From Crocinitomicaceae bacterium (lineage in GTDB: Bacteria; Bacteroidota; Bacteroidia; Flavobacteriales_D; Crocinitomicaceae), in contig JAQXBM010000014.1 of the NCBI GenBank assembly GCA_029252405.1, positions 1 through 61,845 of the forward strand: 61,845 nt of DNA. Reading direction: 5' to 3'. Positions 49,770 to 59,621 of the stretch are shown here, piece after piece (position 1 is the stretch's first letter; each line of letters opens with the position of its first letter). The translations under genes and the position numbers were made by a program. The notes under the pieces were generated by a model. The model searched no databases, was not told the DNA's origin, and was given only the letters and a program-made list of their open reading frames with translations.

Positions 49770-50684
49770 TCATCGGAGGGTCACTTTTTCACCGACAGAC
49801 AAAACAACATTCTTGTCAGTGAATCCGTTTATTCTCGCAACTGTTTTGGCTGGAACACCCTGCTGCTGTGAGAATTGGTTCAAAGTAATTTCCTCCTTCA
49901 CCGTAATTTCTTTTTTCTTTTTGAACCATCCACCTCGTTTTGGCTTCAAGTAAATTTTATCTCCTTCTTCTAAGAAGTCCTTTTGAGTATCGAAATCGTT
50001 GTAGCGATACAGCTGACCAAGCGTCAATCCGAATTCCTGAGAAATCTTGTAGAAAGTATCACCTTTCTTAGCTACGACGTATTTCGTGCGTTTTCCTTCG
50101 ATTGTTATATTGTGCTTATTCGACATCGTTTCACGCGCAGCAACTAATTCAGGCTGAGCTATAATTTCTGGAATCGCTCCACCTTTGTCGTATTGACTTA
50201 AATCCAAGTCTTCAATCAACTTAATCAATAACTGTGGATACTGTGGATTCGTTGCGTAACCCGCTTTTTTCAAACCCTTCGCCCATGCCTTGTAATCCGC
50301 TTGATCTAAATCAAACAAGAAAGCATAACGATCATACTTGTTTAAGAATAAGCTGTGATCTTCGTATGATTCACCAGCAGATTTGTAAACACGGAAGCAC
50401 TCGCCTTTCGCGTCATCGTCCATGTACATTTTGTCTCCGGTCCAACCGTGACATTTAATACCAAAGTGATTTTTTCCTTTTACAGCCAAATCAGAATTCC
50501 CAGACGCACTTTCTAAAATCCCTTGTGCCAAAGTAATACTGGCTGGAATGTTGTGCTCCTGCATTTGACGGATCGCTTCTGCTTTCCACTGACTTACGTA
50601 ATCGCTTTTGGTTAGTTTCTTGTGCGTGTTCGCCTGACTAGAAAGAGCCAGCAGCACGCCTACTGAAGTGAGAAATAATTTCAT
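49770..50684 (-). CDS. Glucosaminidase-domain protein with LysM repeats
   Basis: A 304-residue secreted peptidoglycan hydrolase. A signal peptide (1-18) precedes a glucosaminidase (FlgJ/LytD-like) domain with ASITLAQGILESASGNSDLA (catalytic Glu in ILES), GKNHFGIKCHGW and YDRYAFLFDLDQADYKAWAKGLKKAGYAT-type end (about 20-165). Two LysM domains follow: KYVVAKKGDTFYKISQEFGL with NDFDTQKDFLEEGDKIYLKP, and a more degenerate second one ending VLSVGEKVTLR. It probably cleaves GlcNAc bonds during cell wall growth or separation. Divergent from clpB, with 215 bases between. Confidence 0.9.
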   Translation of the reverse strand: MKLFLTSVGVLLALSSQANTHKKLTKSDYVSQWKAEAIRQMQEHNIPASITLAQGILESASGNSDLAVKGKNHFGIKCHGWTGDKMYMDDDAKGECFRVYKSAGESYEDHSLFLNKYDRYAFLFDLDQADYKAWAKGLKKAGYATNPQYPQLLIKLIEDLDLSQYDKGGAIPEIIAQPELVAARETMSNKHNITIEGKRTKYVVAKKGDTFYKISQEFGLTLGQLYRYNDFDTQKDFLEEGDKIYLKPKRGGWFKKKKEITVKEEITLNQFSQQQGVPAKTVARINGFTDKNVVLSVGEKVTLR

Positions 50685-50899
50685 AATGTTGTTGTTTTGC
50701 TCTTCTTATTACGCGTTTTGTCCGTTTAGGTTACGGTAAATTGTTGAAAACTCTAAATTTAGTGTTAATAACTCAGGAAAACCAGTGATAGCAAGACATT
50801 ATGTCAGCAATAACCACTTAAACATGTCAAAAAATCCGATTAATTGGTCTATTTTCTCTGTGGTTCGGAATTTGAAGAGCAAAAGGAAAAGATGAAAAA

Positions 50900-53524
50900 A
50901 TGGATATAAATAAACTCACGATTCGTTCGCAGGAAGTTCTGCAGAAAGCACAGAATCTTGCCGTTGAATCATCCAATCAAACGATTGAACCTGGACATGT
51001 CTTAAAAGCTATGTTCGAAGTAGATAAAGACGTTATTCCTTATATATTAAAGGACTTGAATGTGAATCAGGGGCCAGTTGAAATGGCAACTTCGAAGATC
51101 ATTGAGTCCTACCCGCGCGTTACAGGTGGGCAATTACATATGTCTAATCACTCCAACAAACTGTTGAATTATGCTTTCAACGAAATGAAACAGTTTAAAG
51201 ATGAATACGTGGCGGTCGAGATTCTCTTCTATGCCCTCACCTATTCAACTGAGGCAATTGGTGAATTGTTAAAGGATAACGGAATCACACGAAAAAGAAC
51301 AAAAGAAAGTATTATGAATTTAAGAAATGGCGATTCAGTGACTTCAAACAGTCAGGAAGGAACATACAAATCGTTAGAGAAGTTCGCGAAGAACCTCAAT
51401 GAATTGGCCAAAACAGGAAAATTGGATCCTGTGATCGGTCGAGATGATGAAATTCGTAGAGTTCTGCAGATTCTTACGCGTAGAACAAAAAACAACCCAA
51501 TTCTTATCGGTGAACCAGGAGTTGGTAAAACGGCCATTGGTGAAGGAATTGCGCACCGAATTATTGAAGGAGATGTTCCCGAAAACCTTAAGAGTAAGAT
51601 CGTATACTCGCTGGATATGGGAGCACTCATCGCTGGTGCGAAGTACAAAGGAGAATTTGAAGAGCGCTTGAAGTCCGTAATCAAAGAAGTGGTAAACGCC
51701 GATGGTGAAATCATTCTTTTTATAGATGAGATTCACACTCTAGTTGGCGCAGGGAGCGGTGGCGAAGGAGCGATGGATGCCGCTAACATTTTAAAACCTG
51801 CCTTAGCAAGAGGTGAACTTAGAGCGGTTGGAGCGACAACTTTGAACGAGTACCAGAAGTATTTTGAGAAGGATAAGGCACTTGTTCGTCGATTCCAAAA
51901 GGTATTGGTGGATGAGCCAACAACAGAAGATGCAGTATCGATTCTGCGTGGGATCAAAGAGAAATATGAAAATCACCACAAAGTATTGATCAAAGATGAA
52001 GCAATCATCTCAGCTGTGGAGCTTTCTCAGCGGTACATTACGGAAAGACAACTTCCAGACAAAGCCATTGACTTAATTGACGAAGCTGCATCGAAATTGC
52101 GCATGGAAATCAACTCAAAACCAGAAGAACTGGATGAACTCGAAAGACGAATCATGCAGTTGGAAATTGAGAAAGCAGCAATCAAACGTGAGAATGACAC
52201 AGAAAAAGTCAAGGCGATTGACAAGGAACTCTCTGGATTATCTGAAAAACGCGATGCCTTCAAAGCAAAGTGGCAATCAGAAAGAAACATCGTTGATACA
52301 ATTCAAACGATCAAGAAAGACATTGAGAATTTGAAACTCGAAGCTGATCAAGCAGAGCGTTCGGGTGATTACGGGAAAGTAGCCGAAATCCGATACGGAA
52401 AGATCAAAGGTGCTGAGGAGAAATTGGAAGAAACAAAGCAAGAGTTACTTTCAATTCAGGCGAACACGAAAATGATCAAGGAAGAAGTGGACGCTGAGGA
52501 AATTGCTGATGTGGTATCGAAATGGACTGGGATTCCTGTGAACAAGATGCTGGAAGGCGAGAAATCGAAATTACTTCGATTGGAAGGTGAACTTTCGAAA
52601 CGAGTTGTCGGTCAGTACGAAGCGATTGGTGCTCTGTCCGATGCGGTAAGAAGATCTCGAGCAGGTTTGCAAGATGAAAAACGACCAATTGGATCATTCA
52701 TTTTCCTTGGAACAACAGGTGTTGGAAAGACAGAGTTAGCAAAAACACTCGCTGATTATTTATTCAACGATGAGAATGCCATGACGCGAATCGACATGAG
52801 TGAATATCAAGAAAAACACTCAGTTAGTCGATTGGTAGGATCTCCTCCAGGTTATGTCGGTTATGACGAAGGCGGACAATTGACGGAAGCTGTCAGAAGA
52901 CGTCCCTACTCGATCATTTTGTTCGATGAAATAGAAAAGGCGCATCCTGATGTTTTCAACGTTCTACTCCAAGTATTGGATGATGGAATTTTGACTGACA
53001 ACAAAGGACGAACCGTGAATTTCAAGAATACGATTATCATCATGACTTCGAACATGGGATCAAGCTTGATTCATGAGAAATTTGATGGTGTTGATGAATC
53101 AGAATATCAGCGAACAGCTGACCAAACGGAGTTCGAATTGATGGAACTTTTGAAGCAAACTATTCGCCCAGAGTTCTTGAATCGAATTGATGAAACAATA
53201 TTATTCACCCCTCTGACAAAACAAAACATCCGAGAAATCGTTCTATTACAGATCAAGGGACTTCAGAATCGATTGGCGAACCAAGGAATTTGTTTGATAG
53301 TGAAAGATGAAGCGCTTAGTTGGATTGCGGAAGCAGGTTACGATCCATTCTTTGGAGCAAGACCAGTGAAACGCGTAATTCAGAAGCAAGTGATGAATGA
53401 GTTATCGAAAGCCTTGTTGGGAGACAAAATTGATATGGGACAGAATGTTGTAATGGACATTTTCGACGGTCAAATTGTCTTTAGAAAGCCAATAAATGAA
53501 GAGGAAGAAGTCATTCTTGATTAA
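50900..53524 (+). CDS. clpB: ATP-dependent disaggregase ClpB
   Basis: An 874-residue hexameric AAA+ chaperone that rescues aggregated proteins with DnaK. The N-terminal Clp_N domain (1-150) is followed by AAA1 with Walker A GEPGVGKT (204-211) and the coiled-coil M domain (about 400-530, rich in Glu/Lys). AAA2 has Walker A GTTGVGKT (604-611), Walker [14 protein letters not shown] and the family motif [12 protein letters not shown]. Length is normal. A five-codon ATG frame (50892-50909) overlaps the start region. No heat-shock-type element is clearly seen. A terminator follows at 53546-53593. Confidence 0.97.
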   Translation: MDINKLTIRSQEVLQKAQNLAVESSNQTIEPGHVLKAMFEVDKDVIPYILKDLNVNQGPVEMATSKIIESYPRVTGGQLHMSNHSNKLLNYAFNEMKQFKDEYVAVEILFYALTYSTEAIGELLKDNGITRKRTKESIMNLRNGDSVTSNSQEGTYKSLEKFAKNLNELAKTGKLDPVIGRDDEIRRVLQILTRRTKNNPILIGEPGVGKTAIGEGIAHRIIEGDVPENLKSKIVYSLDMGALIAGAKYKGEFEERLKSVIKEVVNADGEIILFIDEIHTLVGAGSGGEGAMDAANILKPALARGELRAVGATTLNEYQKYFEKDKALVRRFQKVLVDEPTTEDAVSILRGIKEKYENHHKVLIKDEAIISAVELSQRYITERQLPDKAIDLIDEAASKLRMEINSKPEELDELERRIMQLEIEKAAIKRENDTEKVKAIDKELSGLSEKRDAFKAKWQSERNIVDTIQTIKKDIENLKLEADQAERSGDYGKVAEIRYGKIKGAEEKLEETKQELLSIQANTKMIKEEVDAEEIADVVSKWTGIPVNKMLEGEKSKLLRLEGELSKRVVGQYEAIGALSDAVRRSRAGLQDEKRPIGSFIFLGTTGVGKTELAKTLADYLFNDENAMTRIDMSEYQEKHSVSRLVGSPPGYVGYDEGGQLTEAVRRRPYSIILFDEIEKAHPDVFNVLLQVLDDGILTDNKGRTVNFKNTIIIMTSNMGSSLIHEKFDGVDESEYQRTADQTEFELMELLKQTIRPEFLNRIDETILFTPLTKQNIREIVLLQIKGLQNRLANQGICLIVKDEALSWIAEAGYDPFFGARPVKRVIQKQVMNELSKALLGDKIDMGQNVVMDIFDGQIVFRKPINEEEEVILD

Positions 53525-53545
53525 GTAAGTTTAATAGTTACGCAA

Positions 53546-53593
53546 AGCGTCTTTTGATCCCAATATCCGTCGGGATTGAGAGGCGCTTTTTTT
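53546..53593 (+). terminator. Terminator of clpB
   Basis: A 16-base imperfect stem (53546-53561 with 53572-53587, several G-T pairs) and a T tract to 53593, 21 bases after the clpB stop. Confidence 0.75.
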
Positions 53594-53622
53594 ATTCCTG
53601 ATGTATCCGTAATTTCGACCTG

Positions 53623-54135
53623 ATGAAAAAAATCAAACTGGTTCTTTCGATTCTTGCAATTTTGTCTTTGCTTTTGTGTGGTTGGTCCATTTATGAATTG
53701 ACCTCAGAAGGTGGGAACATTATCAGTGCTTCGTTGAATTTAATCTACTTCGCTTCACTGTTTATCGCCTTTTTATGTATCCGAATTTCGACGGGGATTT
53801 CGCAAAAGATCGAACCGGTCGTGACCTTGATTGGAGTCACTGTAATTAGCTTATCTACATATACTTGGATCAACTCAACTGAATTGTTGGTTTTAGGAAA
53901 GTATACATTGGGAATGTTCCCTCTTTTGATCGGGACTACTTTGATGTTGTTGGTGAAATCTAATTCAAAATCGTCGAAGTTTATCCAGGCTGGCATTGGA
54001 CTTGTTGTCGTATCGATTTCGACGTGTGTTTTTCTCGGAGTTTTTGGAACTTCCATATACACCATTCTGTTCATTGGAATGATCGCAATGAGCGTCGCTG
54101 TGTTGGGGTATTCGTTTTTCGCGAAGACTACTTGA
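53623..54135 (+). CDS. Small polytopic membrane protein, unknown function
   Basis: A 170-residue membrane protein with about six predicted helices, with charged residues only at helix ends and a Lys-rich loop (VKSNSKSSKFIQ, about residues 108-120). No recognised family. A TAATTTCG sequence (53610-53617), one base from the -7 consensus, lies just six bases upstream of the ATG. It converges with the C40 peptidase gene, overlapping by eight bases at the 3' ends. Confidence 0.6.
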   Translation: MKKIKLVLSILAILSLLLCGWSIYELTSEGGNIISASLNLIYFASLFIAFLCIRISTGISQKIEPVVTLIGVTVISLSTYTWINSTELLVLGKYTLGMFPLLIGTTLMLLVKSNSKSSKFIQAGIGLVVVSISTCVFLGVFGTSIYTILFIGMIAMSVAVLGYSFFAKTT

Positions 54136-55039
54136 TATACGTTCCGTAGCCGTGAAGGCGCTTCATCCAATACTCTGACTTCTCAACATCAGTAATCACA
54201 ATGCCACTGCCAGAACTAGCGTGAATCATTTGGAGAGATCGTCCTCGTTCGGAAACAACAATTCCTACGTGAGAAATTCCAGATCCATTGTTAAAGAATA
54301 CCAAATCACCTTTTTGAACTTCTTTTGCCTTGAGCTTTGTCGATTTTGAATACTGATCAGCTGCTCTGCGAGGTAAAGTCACACCATTCTGACTCATCAC
54401 ATACGAAGTGAATCCTGAACAATCAAATCCACCAGGCTTGCTTCCAGCCCAAACATAAGGTGTCCCCAATTGCTGCTTCGCAACAGTCATGACTTCTCCT
54501 CGAAGGCCAATGATTTCAACACTTTCAACCTCTGGAATTTCCGTATTCTCAACAACTTGATTTGCGTTATTTCCAGCATCTACGTTTGGCACATCTTCGA
54601 ACAAACGATCAATCAAATCCTGAACTTGTTCAAACGACTCCTGACTTCCCATTCGCTTGAGGTCAGCCGCCCATGAAATCATATCAGATCTCAACCAAGA
54701 AAGTTCATACATGTGTGCATTGAATATCTTGGTTCCGACTTCAGATCGTTTCACTTCATTGAACAACTTTTCTGCTCTATCCAATGCTTCTGGATGTCTG
54801 GTGAGCCAAAACCCATTCTGACAAAGCTGAAACAAACTGATACTTCGGTAATAAGTCGGCATCATCGAGTAATCATACTCAGGTTTATCCAGCAAACGCC
54901 CGGCTTTTCTGTACGTGCGCTTGTAATGTCCTTGCGAGTAATACATCTCCATGCGATCAAATTGTTTGTTTTGACCGAAGGCCGCGTTCATTGATAAAAC
55001 GAACACTGTAATCGCGAGAATCTTAATACGTTGATGCAT
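54128..55039 (-). CDS. C40 (NlpC/P60) family peptidase
   Basis: A 303-residue secreted cell-wall peptidase. A signal peptide (1-22, ending AAFGQ) is followed by a helical region of about 150 residues and a C-terminal NlpC/P60 domain: GTPYVWAGSKPGGFDCSGF with the catalytic Cys, then PRRAADQY, KAKEVQKGDLVFF and ISHVGIVV with the catalytic His. It cuts peptide cross-bridges of peptidoglycan. The frame extends 14 codons upstream, but the ATG at 55039 is the natural signal-peptide start. It overlaps the convergent membrane-protein gene by eight bases at the 3' end. Confidence 0.9.
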   Translation of the reverse strand: MHQRIKILAITVFVLSMNAAFGQNKQFDRMEMYYSQGHYKRTYRKAGRLLDKPEYDYSMMPTYYRSISLFQLCQNGFWLTRHPEALDRAEKLFNEVKRSEVGTKIFNAHMYELSWLRSDMISWAADLKRMGSQESFEQVQDLIDRLFEDVPNVDAGNNANQVVENTEIPEVESVEIIGLRGEVMTVAKQQLGTPYVWAGSKPGGFDCSGFTSYVMSQNGVTLPRRAADQYSKSTKLKAKEVQKGDLVFFNNGSGISHVGIVVSERGRSLQMIHASSGSGIVITDVEKSEYWMKRLHGYGTYIK

Positions 55040-55222
55040 ACAATGCGAATTAACGAAAAAAAATAGTCCAAAATGACCCATCCACGAAAAATCAATTCAC
55101 AAATAGCTTGTTAATAGAATTGACGAGCTCCGAATTAACATATTTTGCCAAAATTTTACTGAAACTTTCGGGGGAATTCGCGTTATTAGTATTTAGAATC
55201 AATATTGGTTCGTTTTCCATGA

Positions 55223-56836
55223 ATGAAAACCTATAAAATGATAAGATTATTCTCCCTCCTTGCGTTAATTGGAACGTCCGTTTTTAGTTACGCTCAAATT
55301 GACAAAGACAAGGTTGCAACCACCCAAAAATTTGATGAAGTACTTACGTATGTAAATCGATTATACGTTGATGACGTTGATAGTGAGAAGCTCACAGATG
55401 CTGCCATTGTAGCACTTTTAGAGAAATTGGACCCGCACTCTACCTTCATATCGAAAGAAGATGTGAATGATGCAAATCAAAAGATCAAAGGGAATTTTGT
55501 TGGTATTGGAATTCGCTTCCAGATTCTTCGCGATACGTTGATGGTTGTTGCGACTATTCCAGGTGGCCCATCCGAAAAACTTGGATTGATGCCGGGAGAC
55601 AAAATCGTAAAAATTGGAACCGAGAATGTTGCTGGAATTGGGTTGAAGAATAGTATGGTTCGTGATCGTCTGTTGGGAGACAGAGGAACGAAAGTAACTG
55701 TTGCTGTAAAACGTAAAAAGAAAACGTCTCCTATTGATTACGTGATTACCAGAGATGTTATTCCTGTAAACTCTGTTGATGCAACATACATGCTTTCTGA
55801 TGAAACAGGATACATCAAATTGAACTCTTTCTCACGCTCATCTCATCAAGAAGTTCGCGAAGCGATCAAAGAATTGAAAGAAGCAGGAATGAAAAATCTT
55901 GTATTCGATTTGCAAGGAAATGGTGGAGGTCTACTCTACGCTTCAAAGTACTTAGCGGATGAATTTCTTTCCGATGATAAATTGATCGTTTATTCTGAAG
56001 GTCGCGCGCAGCCCAGAGCCAACTTGAACTCGGAGAAAAAAGGTCTTTTCGAAGATGGTCGCTTGGTCTTTTTGACAAATGAGTATTCGGCTTCGGCTAG
56101 TGAGATTTTATCAGGAGCTATTCAAGATTGGGATCGTGGATTGATTATCGGAAGAAGAACCTACGGAAAAGGGCTAGTTCAGCGCCCTATTGATTTAACC
56201 GATGGATCACAAATTCGCTTAACGATTGCTCGATACTACACTCCAAGTGGACGATCAGTGCAAAAATCATATGAAAACTTAGATGATTACAGAAACGATT
56301 TGTTGAATCGTTACGATCGCGGAGAGTTCTCCAGTAAAGATTCAATTTCTCTACCAGATTCATTGAAATTCTATACGATGTTGAACAAGCGTCCTGTTTA
56401 TGGTGGAGGTGGAATCATGCCTGATTACTTCGTACCACTTGACACGACTGAATCAACTGATTTTCTATCTGATTTGATTCGTTCAGGAGCATTTAACAGT
56501 TATTCTCTTACGTATGTTGATGAGAATCGCGAGGACATTTTGAAGGACTACCCTACTTTCGCAGATTTCAAGACGAACTTCGAAGTGGACAAGAAATTCA
56601 TGAACAAATTCATCAAATATGCTCAAGAGGAAGATGAAGAGTTGGAAATGAACGATGACGAGTTCAAGACAAGCGAATCATTAATTAAACTGAGAATGAA
56701 GGCATTAATCGCTCAAAATATTTGGGGATACAATGAATTCTACGAAGTTTACAACGATTCGAATGAAATTTTACAAAAAGCGCTTGAAGTAATTGAATCG
56801 AGCGAGTACAAATCTGCTTTGAAATCGCAGAATTAA
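55223..56836 (+). CDS. S41 family C-terminal-processing peptidase
   Basis: A 537-residue secreted serine protease of the Tsp/CtpA type. A signal peptide (about 1-24) is followed by an N-terminal helical segment, a PDZ domain (GIRFQILRDTLMVV to about residue 150) and the S41 domain. The catalytic serine is S291 in NEYSASASEIL and the general base is K316 in TYGKGLVQ (exactly 25 residues later, as in CtpA), with the GNGGGLLYASKY segment upstream. The C-terminal 120 residues are helical and acidic. It trims or degrades periplasmic proteins. The ATG at 55223 is preceded by an overlapping mini-ORF at 55219. Confidence 0.93.
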   Translation: MKTYKMIRLFSLLALIGTSVFSYAQIDKDKVATTQKFDEVLTYVNRLYVDDVDSEKLTDAAIVALLEKLDPHSTFISKEDVNDANQKIKGNFVGIGIRFQILRDTLMVVATIPGGPSEKLGLMPGDKIVKIGTENVAGIGLKNSMVRDRLLGDRGTKVTVAVKRKKKTSPIDYVITRDVIPVNSVDATYMLSDETGYIKLNSFSRSSHQEVREAIKELKEAGMKNLVFDLQGNGGGLLYASKYLADEFLSDDKLIVYSEGRAQPRANLNSEKKGLFEDGRLVFLTNEYSASASEILSGAIQDWDRGLIIGRRTYGKGLVQRPIDLTDGSQIRLTIARYYTPSGRSVQKSYENLDDYRNDLLNRYDRGEFSSKDSISLPDSLKFYTMLNKRPVYGGGGIMPDYFVPLDTTESTDFLSDLIRSGAFNSYSLTYVDENREDILKDYPTFADFKTNFEVDKKFMNKFIKYAQEEDEELEMNDDEFKTSESLIKLRMKALIAQNIWGYNEFYEVYNDSNEILQKALEVIESSEYKSALKSQN

Positions 56837-56850
56837 TCGAATCAAATTAT

Positions 56851-56858
56851 TAATTTTG
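56851..56858 (+). promoter_or_regulatory. -7 promoter box for the DUF1573 gene
   Basis: TAATTTTG, a perfect TAnnTTTG match, 23 bases before the ATG at 56882 and 15 bases after the S41 stop codon. Confidence 0.45.
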
Positions 56859-56881
56859 GACTGAGTAAAGTCGAATACGTT

Positions 56882-57394
56882 ATGAAAAAAATAGTTGTCT
56901 CCCTTTTTGCCTTAGCCGCGCTGATAGTATCTTGTAATGAATCAGAAAACACCATAAAAAGTGTTGACGGCGAAGTTACATCAACAGTAATTGCTGATTC
57001 AGATAATGAAGCGAAATTAAATGAAGAATTGTCTGATTTTGAGAAAGAAGAAGCAGCTCGCGAGAAAGAGAAACAATCGAACTTGACTTCGTTGGAGTTT
57101 GACAAAGTACTCCATGATTTTGGAGATGTTCAACCAGAAGTTGAAAATACTACATCTTTCATCGTAAAGAACACAGGAAACAAACCACTTATCATTAGTG
57201 ATGTTTCTGCGACTTGTGGATGTACGACTCCAAAGAAACCTGAGGCGCCAATTCCTCCGGGACAATCCGATGAGATCATGGTGACGTTTAAATCGAAGCC
57301 TGGACAGAAGAATGAAATCACCAAAACGGTAACTGTTACAGCCAACACTGCTGACAAAGTGCACAAGGTTGATATTCGAGCGTTTGTTAAGTAA
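56882..57394 (+). CDS. DUF1573 domain lipoprotein
   Basis: A 170-residue predicted lipoprotein: lipobox IVSC (Cys18), an acidic linker (about 20-60) and one DUF1573 domain. Domain markers are FDKVLHDFGDV, TTSFIVKNTGNKPLII, the conserved TCGCTTP and PIPPGQSDEIMVTF. DUF1573 domains resemble immunoglobulin-like beta-sandwich folds and are frequent in Bacteroidota surface or periplasmic proteins. Function unknown. It ends two bases before the convergent flippase gene; no terminator was seen between them. Confidence 0.88.
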   Translation: MKKIVVSLFALAALIVSCNESENTIKSVDGEVTSTVIADSDNEAKLNEELSDFEKEEAAREKEKQSNLTSLEFDKVLHDFGDVQPEVENTTSFIVKNTGNKPLIISDVSATCGCTTPKKPEAPIPPGQSDEIMVTFKSKPGQKNEITKTVTVTANTADKVHKVDIRAFVK

Positions 57395-57396
57395 TC

Positions 57397-58896
57397 TTAA
57401 CCCTTCTTGCCCAACTTGAGTTTTAGCACACCTAGGACTTTATCGACGTACTGGACAATTTCTGGTTCAATCTTAGTAACGTAGAGAACTACAGGGAAGC
57501 CGAGAACGACTATCACCGAGTTAACACTCATGTTGATCCATTTATTGCCTAAATCGAGATCAATCCATAACAACAAGGCCATGACAATAGCGAATAGCGC
57601 AATTACTTTCGCCTGACTGAGTTTGAAAGGATGAATTTTGTACCATTTCCAAACGAAAAATAATCTCAAAATGTTGTACATGAAATAGGCTATTGTCGTT
57701 GACAGAGCGGCTCCAGATATCCCCCATTCAGGAATAAATAGAAGGTTTAGCACGTAAACCACCACAATTAGACTTCCCGTGAAAATAATATCAAATTTGT
57801 ACTTCTTTGAGGTGACCAAAATCGTTCCGTTCAATCCCATGTACATGTCCAGAATTCTACCGATCATCAATAGTAAAAATACGGGGATTCCAATCGCATA
57901 TTCCTTCGGGAGCAAACTGAATATTTCATCAATAGAAACCCACGTTCCAAGAAACAAGAACAACCCAATGAAGAGCGTAACTGAGCTTACTCGTTTGTAA
58001 AGCTCGCTCATTTTATCCATATCTCGATCTTTCCAATGCTGAGCAACAATTGGAGAGCTGACCCGCGTGATCGATGTATACGGAATCATCAACGCACGAA
58101 TTAAGTACAACACAATTGCGTACGCTGCAAGCTCCTCCAGCCCAATCATTCCTGCGATCATTACAGAATCGAGGGAAACGACCAAAATCGCTGCCAGCGT
58201 GTTCATGTATGAATACATGGAAAAAACCAAAATGATCCGTTGGAACTTCTTAGGAATTGAAATCAATTTGGGATTGATGTGCCACTCATTCAAATGGATC
58301 ATGTAAGCGATCAAAAGAAGAGCTGGAACCACATAAGAAATGCAAATTAGCATGACTAAGGTGTCGAAATCATACCAACCTAAGGCGTACAAAACGAGGA
58401 CAATAGTATTCACGACCCTAAAGATGAAGTCGTTCGCTATAACTGGGAATACATTTTTATACAGTGCACGTAAGTAATTCTCTAAGAGTTTGAAGGTCAC
58501 AATAAAGATTCCGACCGGAAGCACCCAATAATAGTAATCGACAAACCTTGATGACCTGTCCTCAAAATATGCTGCGATATTTTCATTGAATACGATATAT
58601 AGCAATGAAAAAATAAGCACTCCTCCTAAGGTAATGAGGACGTTCAAAGTCAAAAAACCGTAATGTTTCTTCTCAGGATTATTTAGATAGGGAAAAAACT
58701 TCCAGGTCGAATTGATCGAACCTAGATTTGCGAATTGAGCAAACAGAAGCCCAAGCGGTAAAATCAAGTTGACAAGCCCCACCTCTTCAGGACTTAGGAA
58801 AATAACAAGAAGAAGAACTTTGTTAACATAACCAAGAAGCATTCCTATGTAGGATACTATGGTTGTTCTAAGTGCATCTTTTTGAATTATCCCCAT
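57397..58896 (-). CDS. Polysaccharide flippase (Wzx/MATE-like)
   Basis: A 499-residue integral membrane protein with about 14 helices and no signal peptide, the topology of O-antigen/capsule flippases of the polysaccharide-biosynthesis/MOP superfamily. The N-terminal region (TTIVSYIGMLLGYVNKVLLL, then LSPEEVGLVNLILPLGLL) and later ISYVVPALLLIAYMIHLNEW match the fold. It would move a lipid-linked sugar across the inner membrane. It is the last gene of a minus-strand polysaccharide locus, 11 bases behind the methyltransferase-like gene. Confidence 0.8.
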   Translation of the reverse strand: MGIIQKDALRTTIVSYIGMLLGYVNKVLLLVIFLSPEEVGLVNLILPLGLLFAQFANLGSINSTWKFFPYLNNPEKKHYGFLTLNVLITLGGVLIFSLLYIVFNENIAAYFEDRSSRFVDYYYWVLPVGIFIVTFKLLENYLRALYKNVFPVIANDFIFRVVNTIVLVLYALGWYDFDTLVMLICISYVVPALLLIAYMIHLNEWHINPKLISIPKKFQRIILVFSMYSYMNTLAAILVVSLDSVMIAGMIGLEELAAYAIVLYLIRALMIPYTSITRVSSPIVAQHWKDRDMDKMSELYKRVSSVTLFIGLFLFLGTWVSIDEIFSLLPKEYAIGIPVFLLLMIGRILDMYMGLNGTILVTSKKYKFDIIFTGSLIVVVYVLNLLFIPEWGISGAALSTTIAYFMYNILRLFFVWKWYKIHPFKLSQAKVIALFAIVMALLLWIDLDLGNKWINMSVNSVIVVLGFPVVLYVTKIEPEIVQYVDKVLGVLKLKLGKKG

Positions 58897-58907
58897 AATA
58901 AATGCTT

Positions 58908-59621
58908 CTATGGCTTAATCCAGAATGTTGTATCTGTAAGTCCTGTCGTTGTATTGATCATTTCCCAATCCTTCAAATAGTTAAACACTACTTTGTATCG
59001 ATCTCTTTCACTATTGTCAAGAACCATCATTCCATCTTTCTTCAGCTTGTGTAGAGAACGAAAAACGCATTCAGGTCTAGCTCTTCCATCCACAATAATA
59101 AAGTCAAAAGATTCATCAGGATAAGTATCTAAGCCTTTGAAATAGTTTTCATAGTCTTTACGATAGTTGTACCCTTCCAGACCTGTTACTCCAGGGAAAA
59201 GCGACGAAACTGTTTCGGTTGAACTTGGATCTTGCTTCTCTAAAAGGAAATAATCAACATTGTCTGAAATTGAGTTCTTCGCCAATTCCTCTTTGGTCTT
59301 TTCGTACCACGCCTTATCGTGCTCAATCGAAACCAATTTTTTTGTTCTTCTCGCAAAGAATGCTGTACTCGCACCAGTCCCAAACTCAGCACCCACATGG
59401 GAACCATCGAGAAAATCATCAAAAAAGCGAATGGCCGTTATGGTCAACCAAGGGGCAGATTCAATGCGTTTTCTGAAGCGTTTATACTTCAACTTCAAAA
59501 AAGGTCGAAAGATGCGAAGTTTAAGGTATCTCCCGCCTTCAGACTTCTTGGCCAAGTAACTCTTCTTTACAGCATGCGAGCCATTATCCAATTCCTTTAT
59601 TCGTTTAAGCCTGCTATCCAT
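58908..59621 (-). CDS. Class I SAM-dependent methyltransferase-like protein
   Basis: A 237-residue protein whose middle looks like a Rossmann methyltransferase: GAEFGTGASTAFFARR (glycine-rich SAM loop), KLVSIEHDKAWYEK (acidic strand-2 end), FDFIIVDGRARPECV and GMMVLDNSERDRYK. This resembles the sugar or lipid O-methyltransferases or class-I families seen in glycan clusters. The N-terminus is strongly basic and the C-terminus reads TTFWIKP. It overlaps the upstream GT4 gene by eight bases and precedes the flippase by 11, so it is part of the polysaccharide operon. The acceptor is unknown. Confidence 0.7.
   Translation of the reverse strand: MDSRLKRIKELDNGSHAVKKSYLAKKSEGGRYLKLRIFRPFLKLKYKRFRKRIESAPWLTITAIRFFDDFLDGSHVGAEFGTGASTAFFARRTKKLVSIEHDKAWYEKTKEELAKNSISDNVDYFLLEKQDPSSTETVSSLFPGVTGLEGYNYRKDYENYFKGLDTYPDESFDFIIVDGRARPECVFRSLHKLKKDGMMVLDNSERDRYKVVFNYLKDWEMINTTTGLTDTTFWIKP

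Noticed and set aside
51352-51736. Two 120-codon minus-strand frames inside clpB
   Set aside because: They overlap the well-supported clpB coding sequence in other frames and lack any signature.
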